From: Cinnamomum chago
Taxonomy: Eukaryota > Streptophyta > Magnoliopsida > Laurales > Lauraceae
Length of the DNA: 64,000 nucleotides
Direction: 5' to 3'
Assembly (NCBI GenBank): GCA_038049695.1
Contig: CP142460.1
Span: 23,067,001-23,131,000, forward strand
In this document: one piece after another, positions 48,667 through 60,800 of the stretch
How the letters are laid out: each line of letters opens with the position of its first letter
How positions within the stretch are numbered: the first letter of the stretch is position 1
Notes under the pieces: model-generated
Told to the model about the DNA's origin: nothing
What the model saw: the letters and a program-made list of their open reading frames with translations, nothing else
Database searches by the model: none
Made by a program: the position numbers and the translations under genes

Positions 48667-51600
48667 TGTAAGACCCCGACCCGAGTGAACTCGATTAGTA
48701 CTAATTAAGTCGGGTGTTAGTGCTAAGCTTGATTAGTGATTTTGGCTAAGTTGGGTTTGGAATAGCTTTTGATATAGTTTTGGGGAATTTTGATTGCTTT
48801 GTGTTAGTAGGACCCTTTGGGGGTTCCCGCTTTATGACCTTGCTTGCGCTTGAGGATTTATCGGAGGTTTTTGTATTCATTGTTTTAATCCCGTTTTATT
48901 TGTATTGTTAAACTCTACAACTTTCATGTTGATCCCGTCCCCGTTCGAGATCCCGAAACCCGATTTCATAGCCTTGAGGGCAAAACAGTCATTGCACACA
49001 AAATCCTTACCCAAAACTTGATATCCCGAAACCCGTGAAACTTATACTTTTTGGAAACTAGATATTTCGACGATCACTTTTCTCTTCTTCGTCGAATTCA
49101 TTAGAAGCCCCGAAAGCCATGATTTCAGCCCAATTAGATTGCTAGTGGTGGAGCCTACTCCCCACTTGTTTATAAGGAAACCCTTCCCCTTTCATTTCCG
49201 TTTTTCCAGCACAAGAGAGAGAACCTAGGGTTTCCATTGCCTTCCTTCTTGCTCTTGCCTTCCATCACCCAATCCACCACCAACCTAGCACAACTTGAGA
49301 AGTGGAGATCATCATCTTCTTCCCCATCACCATAGCTCTCTATTGACACCATTGCTAGAGAAAACCCTCCATTTCAAGACTTTATTTGAGCTCACCTTGC
49401 CTTTTTGAAGAACCCTCATGTAAGTAATCCTTCCATTCTTCTAGATTTGTGTCCCTCTAGCTCTAGAGAAGCCTCACCTTCATTATTGTAAGGTTTCCTT
49501 TGCTATTTCATTGTTTGACCATTTTAGGGTTTGTTTGTTTTGGGGATTTTGTTCATAGCTTGGATTCCTTGCTTGGAAGAGTATTAGAGCTTGATTTCAT
49601 TGTTTAGAAGACCCAAGGCAAGTGGATGATTGATTTTTATAAGTTTTCAATGGTTTTGGTATTTTCCCACTAATGCCTATTTATTGCTTTGTTTTGAAAT
49701 AAATGTCCATGGTAGTATTAATGGTGCATTTATGGTCATAAAGATATGTTGGTTCATAGCATTTAATTCCTCTTGTTTTGGCCCAAATATATATCTCATG
49801 TGAAATGGTTTCCTTCTTTCTTTCCTTGTATTGAATGTGATATGGATGGAGGAGAATGGGATGGAGGTGGTGAAAGCTTTGAGGTTATTTGAATGGAGTT
49901 TTAGACTCCTCATCTGATGTATAAAAGTGGCTAAAAAGGGATTGTAGAAGGAAGAGATAGAGAGGAGCTGAACTGGTCCGAAATCAGTTTCTGGATAGTT
50001 CGCTCGAGTGAACATGACACTTCGCTCGAGCGACCTATCCAGAAGAGTGTTCGGAGCATTCCAGTAGCTTGGCCGCTCGAGCGGACACCTTGATCGCTCG
50101 AACAGACATCCCAGAACCTGTTCCAGAGAGTTGTTCGTTTGAACGCACTTAAAAATTTACTGGACCCAATGAGTTCGCTCAAGCGACCTCAACTTCGCTC
50201 GAGCGAACCCACCCAGACCACCATTCAAGAGAGCCACTCGTTCGAGCGAACTCTCCAGTCCGCTCGAGCGATGGGCCCTGTTGGGCAAGGCTATTTTTGG
50301 GACAATGATTAACTATTTCAACGTATTGGGACTATTCTTTGGGAACCCCTCGATGTCAAGGAGATTTATTAAGCATTGTATGAGGCCATTTGGGAAAGAA
50401 ACCATATCACGAAAATGTCATTCGGAGTTTTTAAAGATTCAAAGTGTATAAGGAGCCCGGAATGTCCCCAAACTCAAAGAGTACCAAATTGTTATTAGGT
50501 TGACATACGGGATCCCTATTCACTTCGATAAATCTTAAACCCGACACTTTACCCGAAATTTCAATTGTTTACTGTGTTTCACTGTTCCCGAGATTTATAC
50601 CACATGTCTTGTTTTCCCGAAAACATTGAGTTTCACTTGAAATAGTTACTTGTCTTAAAGTGCATTGCACCACATGAAATGACAGTGTGCCCTTGAGCAC
50701 CCCCGTCCTGCCCGTTTATTTACTTGTACTTGATTTACTTGCATATGTCTCGATTTGTTATTTGACCTATGAGTCGGCACCACTAAGGTTGGATAATCCT
50801 GTTGGTCTGATCCACCGACTTGGAGATCCCCCTCTTATCTCGCCAGCTGCAGTTTGGATCCCGCTACCCGGTTATTACCGTGGTCTTGTCCCGATGCCGC
50901 AGATTGCAACTGTGGTCCCCGATGCCCGGCTCGCTACCGTGGTCATGTATAGTATATGTATATGTATTTATAAGATCCACTGTTTCTCCTCACCTCGAGT
51001 GACTGAGATCAGTGCCTAGTTATTGCTCTATCACCTTAGTGATAGAGGACTTAGCTTCGTGTGGTTGCCATCTTGATTGTTTCTCGTTCCCTTGGTTACC
51101 TTTACATGTTTTATGATGCATACCCGTATTTGAATAAATGTTTTATCTTGTTTAAAGAAATTGTCATTTAAACAGGTTCAAATGTTTCTGGAGGTAAATT
51201 CACGTAATTTTCATATTGTCATTGTGTTTTATCCATTTGCCAAACTGTCGTGTTTGACCTACTCTTTGGTATTCAGGTCCCGTTGTTGGTTACCCCGAGG
51301 AGGAGCACGAGGAGGCGGTCGTAGAACCGCAACATTTAGTTGAGTAGCGTGCGGATGACGTCATGTAGACGTTTGGTGGCTATGAGAGACTTTATATTTT
51401 GGGAAACGATTTAACCATTCTTTGGATTGGTATTTTGGTTATATTGTCCTTGTGGGCCTCTATTTTTGGGAAATGTAATTAAGTGATATTTGTGTAAACT
51501 TTAACTTACCTTGGGTAACATGCTAATGATCATTGCTCATTCTGATACTTGATTATACATGTGATTTAACTTGTGATTAGAAGTGAACTATCATTTGATT

Positions 51601-51770
51601 TGCTACACGCTTCCGCACTTAATAGAAATATTCATATATGGTTGTGATATCCTCACAGCGGACACCTGTGGGAAATTAAATAAATGTATGGGATCATTAA
51701 ACCGATGTGGTAACATCATCATCAATCATTATTAGTCCCAATCCCGGATTCCCTATCCGGGGTTGCGACA
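48667..51770 (+). repeat. 3' LTR of the Tekay element
   Basis: The 3104-bp LTR starts tgtaagaccccgacc right after a purine tract (aaggggtggagga) and ends ggttgcgaca. It contains the CGCTCGAGCG palindrome cluster at about 49999-50270. No gene is recognised in it. Confidence 0.9.
49999..50270. repeat. Cluster of CGCTCGAGCG-type palindromes
   Basis: About nine copies or near-copies of a self-complementary word centred on TCGA (cgctcgagcg, cgctcaagcg, gttcgagcg, gtttgaacg) occur in 270 bp, at spacings of roughly 20-40 bp or 50-60 bp. The word ccagaacctg is embedded at 50111-50120. The function is unknown. Confidence 0.85.
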
Positions 51771-52085
51771 TAGGGGTTGGTGCTCCTAGCAGTGGGTGCT
51801 GCTAAATAGTTGAAGTGTACACTTTCCACACCATAGATGTTGCCTGCGGGTGAACCACATAAAAATCCCTAGTGTTCTCTTGTGATTGTGTGATTGCCTG
51901 ATTGATTGCTTAAGAAGGTGTTCATCTGATTTGCAGTATTAAAATTGAAATAAATTTACTCATAACGACAATCACTGATTCACAGCCCGCCCCCCATCAT
52001 TGACCAATTGAACCTAACAATTGGTATCCGAGTGAAGTTCCTTTAAGAAAGCTTGACCACTCAAGGTGATCTTGGATAGGTTCAC

Positions 52086-52823
52086 ATGGCATCTGGAGAA
52101 ATTAATTCTGTTAGCAGAGCATCACTGTTTAACGGCACAAACTATGCCTTCTGGAAAATTAGAATGCATGCTCACCTGTGTTCATTGGGACTAGATGTCT
52201 GGAATATTGTGATGAATGGATATAAGGGTTCTAATGATCCTACAGATGCTGCAGACAAGAAGTTATTTGAGAATGACTCGAAGGCAAGCAATCCTCTGAT
52301 GTGTGGACTATCAGACAATGAACTTGTCAAGGTCATGTCCTGTAAGACCTCAAAGGAGATATGGGATAAGCTGCAGTGTGTTCATGAGGGAGACAAGAAA
52401 ATAAAAGAGGCAAAACTACAAACTTATCGGGCCCAGTTTGACAGTTTGAAAATGACCGACAGTGAGACCATTGACTCATATCTACTAAGAGTCAATGAAG
52501 TTGTGAACTCTAATAGAGGGCTTGGTGAAGAGCTAAAAGAAGAGTCTATTGTTAAGAAAATTTTGATAACTCTTCTTGCCAGATATGACGCCAAAGTTGC
52601 TGCCATCGAAAAAGCCAAAGATCTAGACATCTTCAGCATGGATGAATTACATGGGTCACTGACAGCATATGAGATGAGAGTAGGGAAGCCCAAATCTTCT
52701 GACAGGGAAGCTGCTTTCAATGCAAAGAATAAGGCTAAGGAAGTAGTTAAGTCAGATAAAGATGATTCAGATGATCCAGATGATGAACTAACGACTAACT
52801 TCATCCGAGAATTGAAGAAGGGT
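52086..52823 (+). pseudogene. Copia C gag, N-terminal part
   Basis: About 245 codons of copia gag: FNGTNYAFWKIRMHAHL at residues 15-31, then the retrotran_gag/UBN2-like core (KTSKEIWDKLQCVHEG, LKMTDSETIDSYLLRVNEVV), ending in an acidic stretch and NFIRELKKG just before where the zinc knuckle would lie. The second T LTR begins there, so the rest of the polyprotein is not present. The capsid-like part looks well kept. Confidence 0.88.
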
Positions 52824-54968
52824 TGTTGACACCAAAAATGTCACTTTACCTCTTCAACATCGAAAGCTACACGAAGCTGCATCCTACCACAAATAGGCAT
52901 TGCTACTTCAAGCATCAAATCTTGTCAGAATCAAACAAAAACTGCAAGATTCTTCAAAACAACCAAAAGAAGAGTACACATGAAGTTTCGGTCCATTCCA
53001 GCATCATTTGGTCGAACTTCACTCTTCTAGCAGCTGAATAGGTGCTCCTGGCGGCGACAGTGTCGAAGTCATCAAAACTTCGATCAGAGCCTATGGATGG
53101 TCTGAAAATACCTCCAAAAGGCTAGGTGTCAAATTTCAAGTCAAACTGGCGTTTGACCCTCCATCAACCCTCGAGCAGTAAAATCGAGCCTCTCGACTGC
53201 GAGAACCACCGAGGCCATCACTCATCAAACAGAGCACATAAGTAGCTTCAAAAGGCTTCTAAATGGCTACACATCAAATTTCAGGTCATTCCGACGACGT
53301 TTGACACGATTTTGACGCTCGAAAACAAAATCAAGCCCCCAGCGGCGGAGCTTCCCGGGACCATGACATCCAAATTGGAGCTAATGGATCGTCTCAAAAT
53401 GACTTCAATAGGTTCCCCATCAAATTTCAGGTCAATCGGACATCGATCGGTTGACCACACATCAAAGCGCGACATCTTCCCCACGACAAAATCAAGTCTA
53501 CTGGCCGACCCCACACGGCTTCAAAACTCAAACAAAAGCCTATGGTTGGTCTTGTCTATTGCTCAGGAGGCTCCACTTCAAATTTCAGTTCATTCCAACA
53601 TCGTTTGACCTAGTTTGGCTCCAGACGGCAAATCGGAAGCTCTGCTCGACAAATTCTGTGGCTTTCCCGGAAAATTGGAAACTTTGTTCTCCAATATGTA
53701 AGGCTTCTTGTCCGGTTTTCTGTAGGGAAATCAGGCCAAAACATGTAAAAGAATGTCAGAAAAAATATCAATGAAAAAAAGGGAATCGAAAAATCGGAGA
53801 AACGGCTGAAAAATGGCGACCAAAGGGGAAAAATAACCCATGGTGGCCGGATTTCCGCTGAAAGGGCCATTTTCCGACCCTTTTTGCGTTGCGAGAATCC
53901 TGCCCCTGTGGCTTTCCAAAATTTTGATTTTTTGTGCTCAAAATCTGCTGATCTTCACCAACATCTCGGATCTACCATCAAGACAATGTGATCATCATCG
54001 CCCGTTTCAAAATTGCCAAATCGGCCAACCAAGAAAGTACACTTTCTGTCCGACTGATCGAGAAATCAACAAGACTAATGTTATCGGCCCACTGATATCA
54101 ACTAGTGTTTGGAGTTGCATTGCCATTCGACATCAAGCAACATGCGGATCCCTCGGCGATCATCGCAAGAAGAATTCCAAAAGATGCAGTACGGCCCACG
54201 ACTCTTTGAGCGACCAGGCGACCATTTAATGCAGTTAAATGACCCGTTTTATGAAAACTTAAGGCGGTCATTAACCCATTATTTTGGACGGCCCAATCAG
54301 AAGCAAGGAAAGAGGAGTTACAAATCAAAGCAATCATGTCATTAAAACCATGAAACTCCTCTCACCATGGAGATTAAAGGTAATTAAATACCCATCATTC
54401 TCCATCAGCCAATCAAAATCCATGAAAAAGGAGTTACAAAATAAATGAATTAAAACTTGTAACTCCTCCCATCATGGAGCATCAATGTCATCAATGGTCA
54501 TAAACCCACCCCATGCCTACCAAGAGCCTATAAAAGAGGGTCATTCCAAGAAGAACGAGAAGCATTCATCTAGAAAGCTTTGCCACCTTGAAGAAACTCT
54601 GCTACAACAAACACCACAAGGTGATTGAAGTCCCCCAAGGCCCTCTCTTTCCATCCGACATGGCCTAAATGCAGCTTTTCAGCCCATCTATTCAGTTTTT
54701 TATTGGATATAGGACCTCCCCTTGGTCTTTGTCCTCTAAAAATCTAAAGTCCAAACCAAGCCAAAGGAAACAAAGCATCATACGTTCTCATTTGAAGGAC
54801 GATGGCGAAGTCCATATATGACTTACGACCGTCGATCTGAACAAGTCTCCGCAATCTCCTGAGAAGTCAGAATTCATTTTTTACTTTTCTATTGTATTTT
54901 GTATTTTTTCTAAAGAGACAAAACAAAAATCACAATTCTTGTCTTTCATTATTGATAAGATTTGTACA
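52824..54968 (+). repeat. Second T-family LTR, inserted in Copia C gag
   Basis: Starts tgttgacacc. The end at tttgtaca (54968) is a best guess. It contains about four clear copies of the caaatttcaggtca..gacgtttgacc motif (near 53129, 53276, 53421 and 53578) about 150 bp apart. A polyadenylation-like end (tattgtattttgtattttttc, attattgataaga) supports plus orientation. Left flank agggt; the partner flank is not seen. Only chance ORFs. Confidence 0.7.
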
Positions 54969-54975
54969 TCGCCTT

Positions 54976-57306
54976 CTACGGCAAAACTGCAGGCATCTTA
55001 TTCTCTGGCCCTGAGAAAGATGAAAAAACTTCTCCTATTACCTCACAACCTGCCAGCAAAACAAAAGAAAAAGGGTATGAATATGGTCTTTTTGAAAAAT
55101 CATTATCATCAGGGTTATTGCTACGAATACCTTTTTCGACGATCGGCGGAATACTTTCTGCCTCCATGTGTTCTTACGAAGCATCATCAAAGGTCGCATC
55201 CATCGATGGCTTGAAGTCATCGGAATCCCGTGGCAAGTCGGCTGACAAGAAAACAAGCAATATGTTAGAAAATGACGACACAAACAAAAAGAAAATACAA
55301 AGAAGTCATACCAGGTGAAGATTCTGGAATCACTCCAGAGTCCCTCGGTTCTTCTTCAGATGTCGCAATCGGATCCGTCACTGCCTCATCGACTGGAACC
55401 TCAGGCATCACCAAATCATCGTCTCCCACTGAAAAAGCGAGAAGGCAAATCAAAACAAGAAAATTTCAATGAAAGAAACGGAAAGAGAAAGAGGAAGAAT
55501 CATACCTTCACCAACGGCCTCTTCTTCTCGGCTCCTCTTTTCCGGAGGCTCATCAACGTCCCCTGACATCAATGGTGAGAGGGACTTCTAGATCAGGAGA
55601 GTCTTTGTGCCGTCTCTTATTACGGCACTGCCCTCTCTTCCTCTTGCTTGTATGGGTCGGTTTGCTTGAAGTACCTGCCCCATTGTCAAAGTCAGGACCT
55701 TCGCTTGACTCCTCACCGGATGGTCTGCTCTTCCCAATGGACACGATGGAAGCCTTCGTTTGTTCCGCTTGCATCCAAGCGTCGATCTCGGCCTCCTCCT
55801 CCTCTAGCTGTTTCAAGACCTCACTAGGTATCTCTTGTATAGCTCCTGATCTGATGATGTCCTGTTCACCGAGAAAACCTATCTTGTGCTTCTCTCCAGA
55901 AAGGAAAGCCAGAACTTCCTCTTGTCGGACTCCATCTGATCTGCCAAGACCCTTCCCAGAAGACTGCTTGACATCGAGCTCCTTTTTGGAAAGCCCCTGG
56001 TACACTGAAAAACTCTCTACGAACCATTTCGTAAAGCCAACAATCCGGAAAGTGGGCAACTCAGGATAGAAAATCATGGCGGTAGTGTTTTCCGCACTAT
56101 AAAAAGCCCATGCATTCCTCCCGTCTTGCAAACCTCCAAAACACTTTACCATACTCAAAGGCGCTCCAACAACGCCTTGAGAAAAGCCCAACTGCAGTGC
56201 AAAACGAGAGGGGACATACGACTGGATGCCAACGAAAATATGTCTACAGTACACCATCGTACCAACACGTATGTTCAAAAGACATCTCTTTTCTGCATTT
56301 GTCAGAGAATAGTGTCTTCCTGACCCTGCCCTGGTGGAATCACGAGAGACACCAAAGTCAAAAGCCTTCTTCCGTAAATCCGAAGAAAGCCTCACTGAAG
56401 ACTGCCCAATCTCGACGTCCCTGAACCGTTTGATCGTCAAACGGGCAGACAAAAGAGATTCAGAAATGGTTGTCCCTCTAGCCAATCAAATCATAAAAGG
56501 GTCATCATCTTGTACAACTCCTAATCGATGGAAGCCTGGACAGTGGTACACATACCACAAATAAAAAATATGGGCTGAGAATACCTTGTTCATAGGGAGC
56601 CTAAACTGAACCAAAAAAGCAACAGCCTGTAGTTCGGTGCACAAATAGGAGCAGAGAGCTGGCACCAAAGTAAGCCGCTCTCCGAACGCCATCTAACAAG
56701 CTGGATAAATACAATGCGGCCTGATGAGCGTTCCATCTCCTCCAGCAAAAACAATCTCACTTAGCCAGTAAGTGAGGTAAACAGCGAGATCCCTCCGCAG
56801 CGCAATGTCAGAATAAATGACAACTGTGCTCGCAAAAAAAAATCCTTCAAGTCTTCTCGCATGACAAAAGTCTTCTTCGAACCCGGATTCTTAGCTCTGG
56901 CTTCCCGGGTTGTGCTGTTAAAGAAGTTGGGGAACAAGGAGCTAAAACTCCACCAACTGCTGAACCTGACTTTCAAGCGCTCCTTCTCCTTCAAAAAATT
57001 ATAGAAGGCGACAAGATGAAAGTACAAAAGCTTGAATTCCTCAGACTGCTCCTCAAGGATGCTGTCAATAGGCATGAACTCCTCATAGAGTTTGCCAAGG
57101 ACAGACAGCTCGGTGATGGCACTCAATTCCTTCAAAGAAAAACCAATCTCACCATTTGTAATAATGAAGGTGTTGGTTTGTGGAAGAAATGACTTCAACA
57201 TAGCCATGAAGGCTTCATCAGAGAAAACCACGGTTTGCCAAAAAGTGTGAACCGCGTCAAAGATCTCAGCCTCCTTCAGAATAGCCTCGCCAACTGTAGA
57301 CACCAC
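54976..57306 (-). pseudogene. Plant mobile domain (PMD) gene, decayed, multi-exon
   Basis: Encodes plant mobile domain text: FWQTVVFSDEAFMAMLKSFL, TFIITNGEIGFSLKELSAIT, then FAGGDGTLIRPHCIYPAC, MAFGERLTLVPAL and NAWAFYSAENTTAMIFYPEL, followed by a Glu/Lys-rich basic tail (KRKRGQCRNKRRHKD). PMD proteins occur both as host genes (MAIN/MAIL1 type) and inside transposable elements. Three introns with GT..AG ends and pyrimidine tracts are readable on the minus strand: 55429-55505, 55242-55311 and 55050-55130. The last exon ends MPAVLP and stops at 54976-54978, about ten bases from the T LTR. No ATG is seen at the upstream end; tctacag before TVGEAIL may be an acceptor. It has a few breaks. The gene is probably carried antisense by element T. 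Confidence 0.65.
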
Positions 57307-57422
57307 ATTTGGCCCGCTATGATAGCCTTAAAAACTTATAATATATAACGATGCCCCCATTTTACCTATAATTGAATGGTTAATGGCATAATTCAAATTA
57401 ATTAATGATGATGCAGATGCTT
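57307..57422. other. Spacer of unknown origin
   Basis: AT-rich DNA between the PMD gene's upstream end and the candidate H LTR start. Nothing recognised. Confidence 0.5.
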
Positions 57423-57817
57423 GTTGATAATTTTAGACTTTGTTTGACAATCTATAGAAATTCCTGAGAGAAAAGGGCGAATCGCGTCTGGATCTCGAGC
57501 TCAACGCACTATTCAAACAAGGAATGGACTACAACACCATCCAAAACCCTTCTAGACTAAATAGAACGCACTCAGTTTGTTCCTAGAGAAATTACACTTA
57601 GTTTGCCTAAGTACGATAAGATTTTCTTGAATTAGGAGGCTAGGATCATTAATCCAAATATCTCTTACTCTTCCTAAACTCTGATCATTATGATATGTGG
57701 ACCAAAAGATTCTACATTCCAAGAGCTTTCCGACGATATGTGGAACGTCCAAATCCAACAAACGGATCAAAAGATATGGCCCTTGGAAGACTGCCCTAGT
57801 GACCTCGCCAAAAATAT

Positions 57818-60800
57818 ACTTGGGCGCCAACATAGGTGCGCCCAAGTCCTAAATTGCACTTGGCGCACACACAGGTTCGCCCAGGTCCTCGACTGCCCTA
57901 GAAAAGCACTTAAGTGCATATATTAGGTGTGTCTCGCTCCACTCTTCATAGTTCCGATCTGATCTCAGCCCAAAAATAGACGGAAACTAAACCAAAAACC
58001 CATTTGACCCAAAATATGACATGGGCACACCTGTGTGTGCGTCCAAGTCCAGAAAAACCCTAAATTCACCTTGGAGTGCTTGAAACTTCTTGAAATTCAT
58101 GCAAACAGCAACCCTAACCCCTCTTACATTCCAAAAACCTCTATAAAAAGTATCTCTTATACCATTTACAAAAGGGAGGCTACCAGAAATAGAGAGAAAA
58201 GAGAGAGTAGCCACCATAGAGAGGGCCTTAGATCTAGAAGAAAGGAGAAGGAGCCCTCCGGTTTTCAAGATTAGCAATGGAGAAGACTTGTGAAAGCCAT
58301 GGATTTGCGTGAGAGCTTCGATCTAGGACTTGAAAGACGCAATCTAAACCGGTATTTCTATATCTAGATCTTTCCAATTAATGTTCAGCATCATTAATGG
58401 TTAGAAACATGCTTAGGATCATCAGTAGGTTGTAGATTTGCATCATCTTCATCATCCAGAACTCGACCTTTCATTCATATCATTTTCGTTAAAAAGAATC
58501 TAAATTTGAGCAAGAAAAGTGCAACAAAGCACTTGGGTGCAACTGTGGGTGCGCCCAAGTCCCTACATAGGGTTTTAACCCCGATTTTCCTATCGCGTGC
58601 ACTTCGTTTCTCAGAACCGAATTCATTCTCAAACTAGTTGATATCAGGGCCTTAGATCTGTGACTTTGTATTCAAATCCATGCGAAAAGCATTGATAAAA
58701 AGAAGCAAAAGAAGGAAAAAGTGCAGGAAAGCACTTGGGCGCCCTAGCAGGTGCGCCCAAGTCCAGAGTTAGGGTTTCGACCCCAATGTTCCATTTCACA
58801 TACATTTTGCTACTTAGATCCGAATCCATCCTCATATAAAATGATGCAAAGCCTTTGAATCTGTAAAAAGCATTGAAAAAATCAAAAGAATACCAAATAT
58901 ATTACCAAAATGTAAAGGGAAAAAAGGAAAAGAAAAGACAGTGTACTTGGGCGCCACTGTGGGTGTGCCCAAGTCCCTGCCAAAGAGATCCGTCTCTTGA
59001 GCTTCGATCCTCGTATCATTACTTTCAAATCCGAAGGTTCTTATATCAGTAATTCATATTAGGACCCTATATTTAGTCACAAAGTGTCGAAAATCGAGTT
59101 GGAATATTATAGAAAATTGCAAGTGCATTACAACCCGCAGGGGAGACAGTTGGGCGCACACGTAGTAGTGCAGAGACACATGGGCACCCCTCCATGTGAG
59201 CCCAAGTCCCCAGTTCATCTTCTTGCCCGCGTTTTCCATATTTTGCATTTTGTTTAACTTGTTGTTGCATCTCTGTGATGATTATGGTTGATTATTGAAC
59301 TCCTAGACTTCGAATTATTAGATCCTCACACGTTAGGTTAGGTTCCATTTCCTTTATATAAAATATAAAAAAAATCATAAAACCATAAAACTCTTCCCTT
59401 CTCATCTTACTGTTTAGTAATTAGAGAAGAGAATAAAAAAAGATGAAATAGAAACATCCAAACAAAGAGTAGATAGTAAGTAGATAAACCTAGCTTATTG
59501 TATTTGCGCCTAAGCAAATTAGTACACTTAAAAATAATACTTAATCAAAACACCTAATTTAACCTTAATTAAAAACATCTAATTAAAACACCCAAATCAA
59601 TCTTAATTAAAACCATTGACCTGAATTCTAATTTCCAAACTCTAACTAATTAAACCCTAATTAATCAACCCTAATAAAACACCTTAACTAAAATCTTTAA
59701 TCAACAACCTTTTAGCAATCCCTAACAAATAAAACCCTAGTCATCAAACCTTTAATTCAAAACCTTAATTAACAAAACCTTGATTAAAATTATAATTAAT
59801 AAACCTAAATAAGTTAAAACCCCTAATTAATCAAAACCCTAATTAACAGGCATGATCAACAAACCTTTAAATCAAACCTAAACAAACAAAGCCCTAGTCA
59901 CCAATCCCTAATTAAGACCCCAATCAAAACCTAATTAAGACAATAAGACCAAGCCACATCCAGAAAATAAAAACATTCCCCAACCAAGATACGAGTTAGA
60001 ATATCCGAAACCAACTTAGAAATACCCTAGAATCGGACGAGCTCGAAGCCACCCAACAGGTAGACACTTGGGCGCCACTACAGGTGCGTCCAAGTCATCC
60101 TAAACACCTGGGCACACACAGGTGCGCCCAACTACCTATTCCAATCCTGAAACGCACTTTGGTTACGTTTCAACTTCCAAACTCAAACCACAGTCATACT
60201 TAAGGTTTATAGACTCAAAACCAACCAGGGATACATAATTATTGATATAGATCACCTGAAACTCCAAGTCTAAGTGAACAAAATCCCGAGAATAATCAAG
60301 ACCCGCGAACCAACCATGCCACCCAAGTCACATTGGAGACCTAGGCGCCCACACAGGTGCGCCCAAGTCCCATTCCATTCCCTGGGACCACCGAATCTCA
60401 ATTCACTTCCAATCTCGATCCAAATCATTACCCCAGAACCATCATAGAACCAACAACAATCTTGAAAATTAAGATTTTAATTAACTTAAACCCATCCGGG
60501 ATCTGGAACCAAAGTCTAACGAGGAAAGAGCATTAAGCCACCACTTGGTCGCCATTACTGGTGCGCCCAAGTGCATAGGAACACTTAGGCACCCACACAG
60601 GTGCGCCCAAGTCCTCTGTCAAATTCAAGTTCTGAACTCTAGTTGTGTTTCGAATTCCAGACTTAAGATTATTAAAATAAACTAACCCAAGACTTAAAAC
60701 AACATCAGAACAAAAGCTTACACTTAGCAAAACTCCCTGAATTTCAAAATTAACATTGATTCCTTCGTCACTAACCAAGTAACACAGGACCTCGTACTTG

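Larger units (their letters stand above)
42676..51770 (+). mobile_element. Tekay-type Ty3/gypsy chromovirus fossil
   Basis: Flanked by perfect taggg duplications (42671-42675 and 51771-51775). Parts: 5' LTR 42676-44101, gag about 44260-45330 with a CTHCGKNHESAQC-like knuckle and a Gln-rich tail, RT and RNase H about 45550-46990 ([25 protein letters not shown]), integrase about 47050-48200, a C-terminus with EATWELRDQVQKKYPHL, a purine tract, and 3' LTR 48667-51770. The order RT before integrase makes it Ty3/gypsy; the C-terminus, the MPPRKRP gag start and the 3-kb LTR suggest Tekay/Del. It carries about half a dozen coding breaks, but the integrase part is a long open frame. Shared LTR parts differ by about 2% by eye, so roughly 1 My. 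Confidence 0.9.
41417..52823 (+). mobile_element. Copia C, 5' part only, split by Tekay
   Basis: The 5' LTR begins tgttggcc at 41417, is split by the Tekay element (42676-51770, duplication taggg) and resumes at 51776 to end cctaaca at 52018, about 1.5 kb in all. A primer-binding site (attggtatccgagtg) follows at 52019-52033, then gag from 52086. The element is cut at 52823 by the second T LTR, so pol and 3' LTR are not in view. It is inserted in the T LTR at 41416. Confidence 0.8.

Noticed and set aside
42725-51770. 1.35-kb direct repeats (42725-44101 and 50416-51770) as a segmental duplication, with matching 110-aa ORFs at 42997 and 50687 as a gene family
   Set aside because: They are the two LTRs of the Tekay element; the matching ORFs are chance frames copied with the LTR.
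55572-56069. 165-aa plus-strand ORF opposite the PMD gene
   Set aside because: It is the complement of the Ser/Glu/Lys-rich part of the PMD coding strand, which gives open antisense frames; no domain is seen.
59640-59960. Interstitial telomere array (CCCTAA words)
   Set aside because: There is no consistent 7-bp TTTAGGG period; the words are interspersed with ttaatt in variable spacing.
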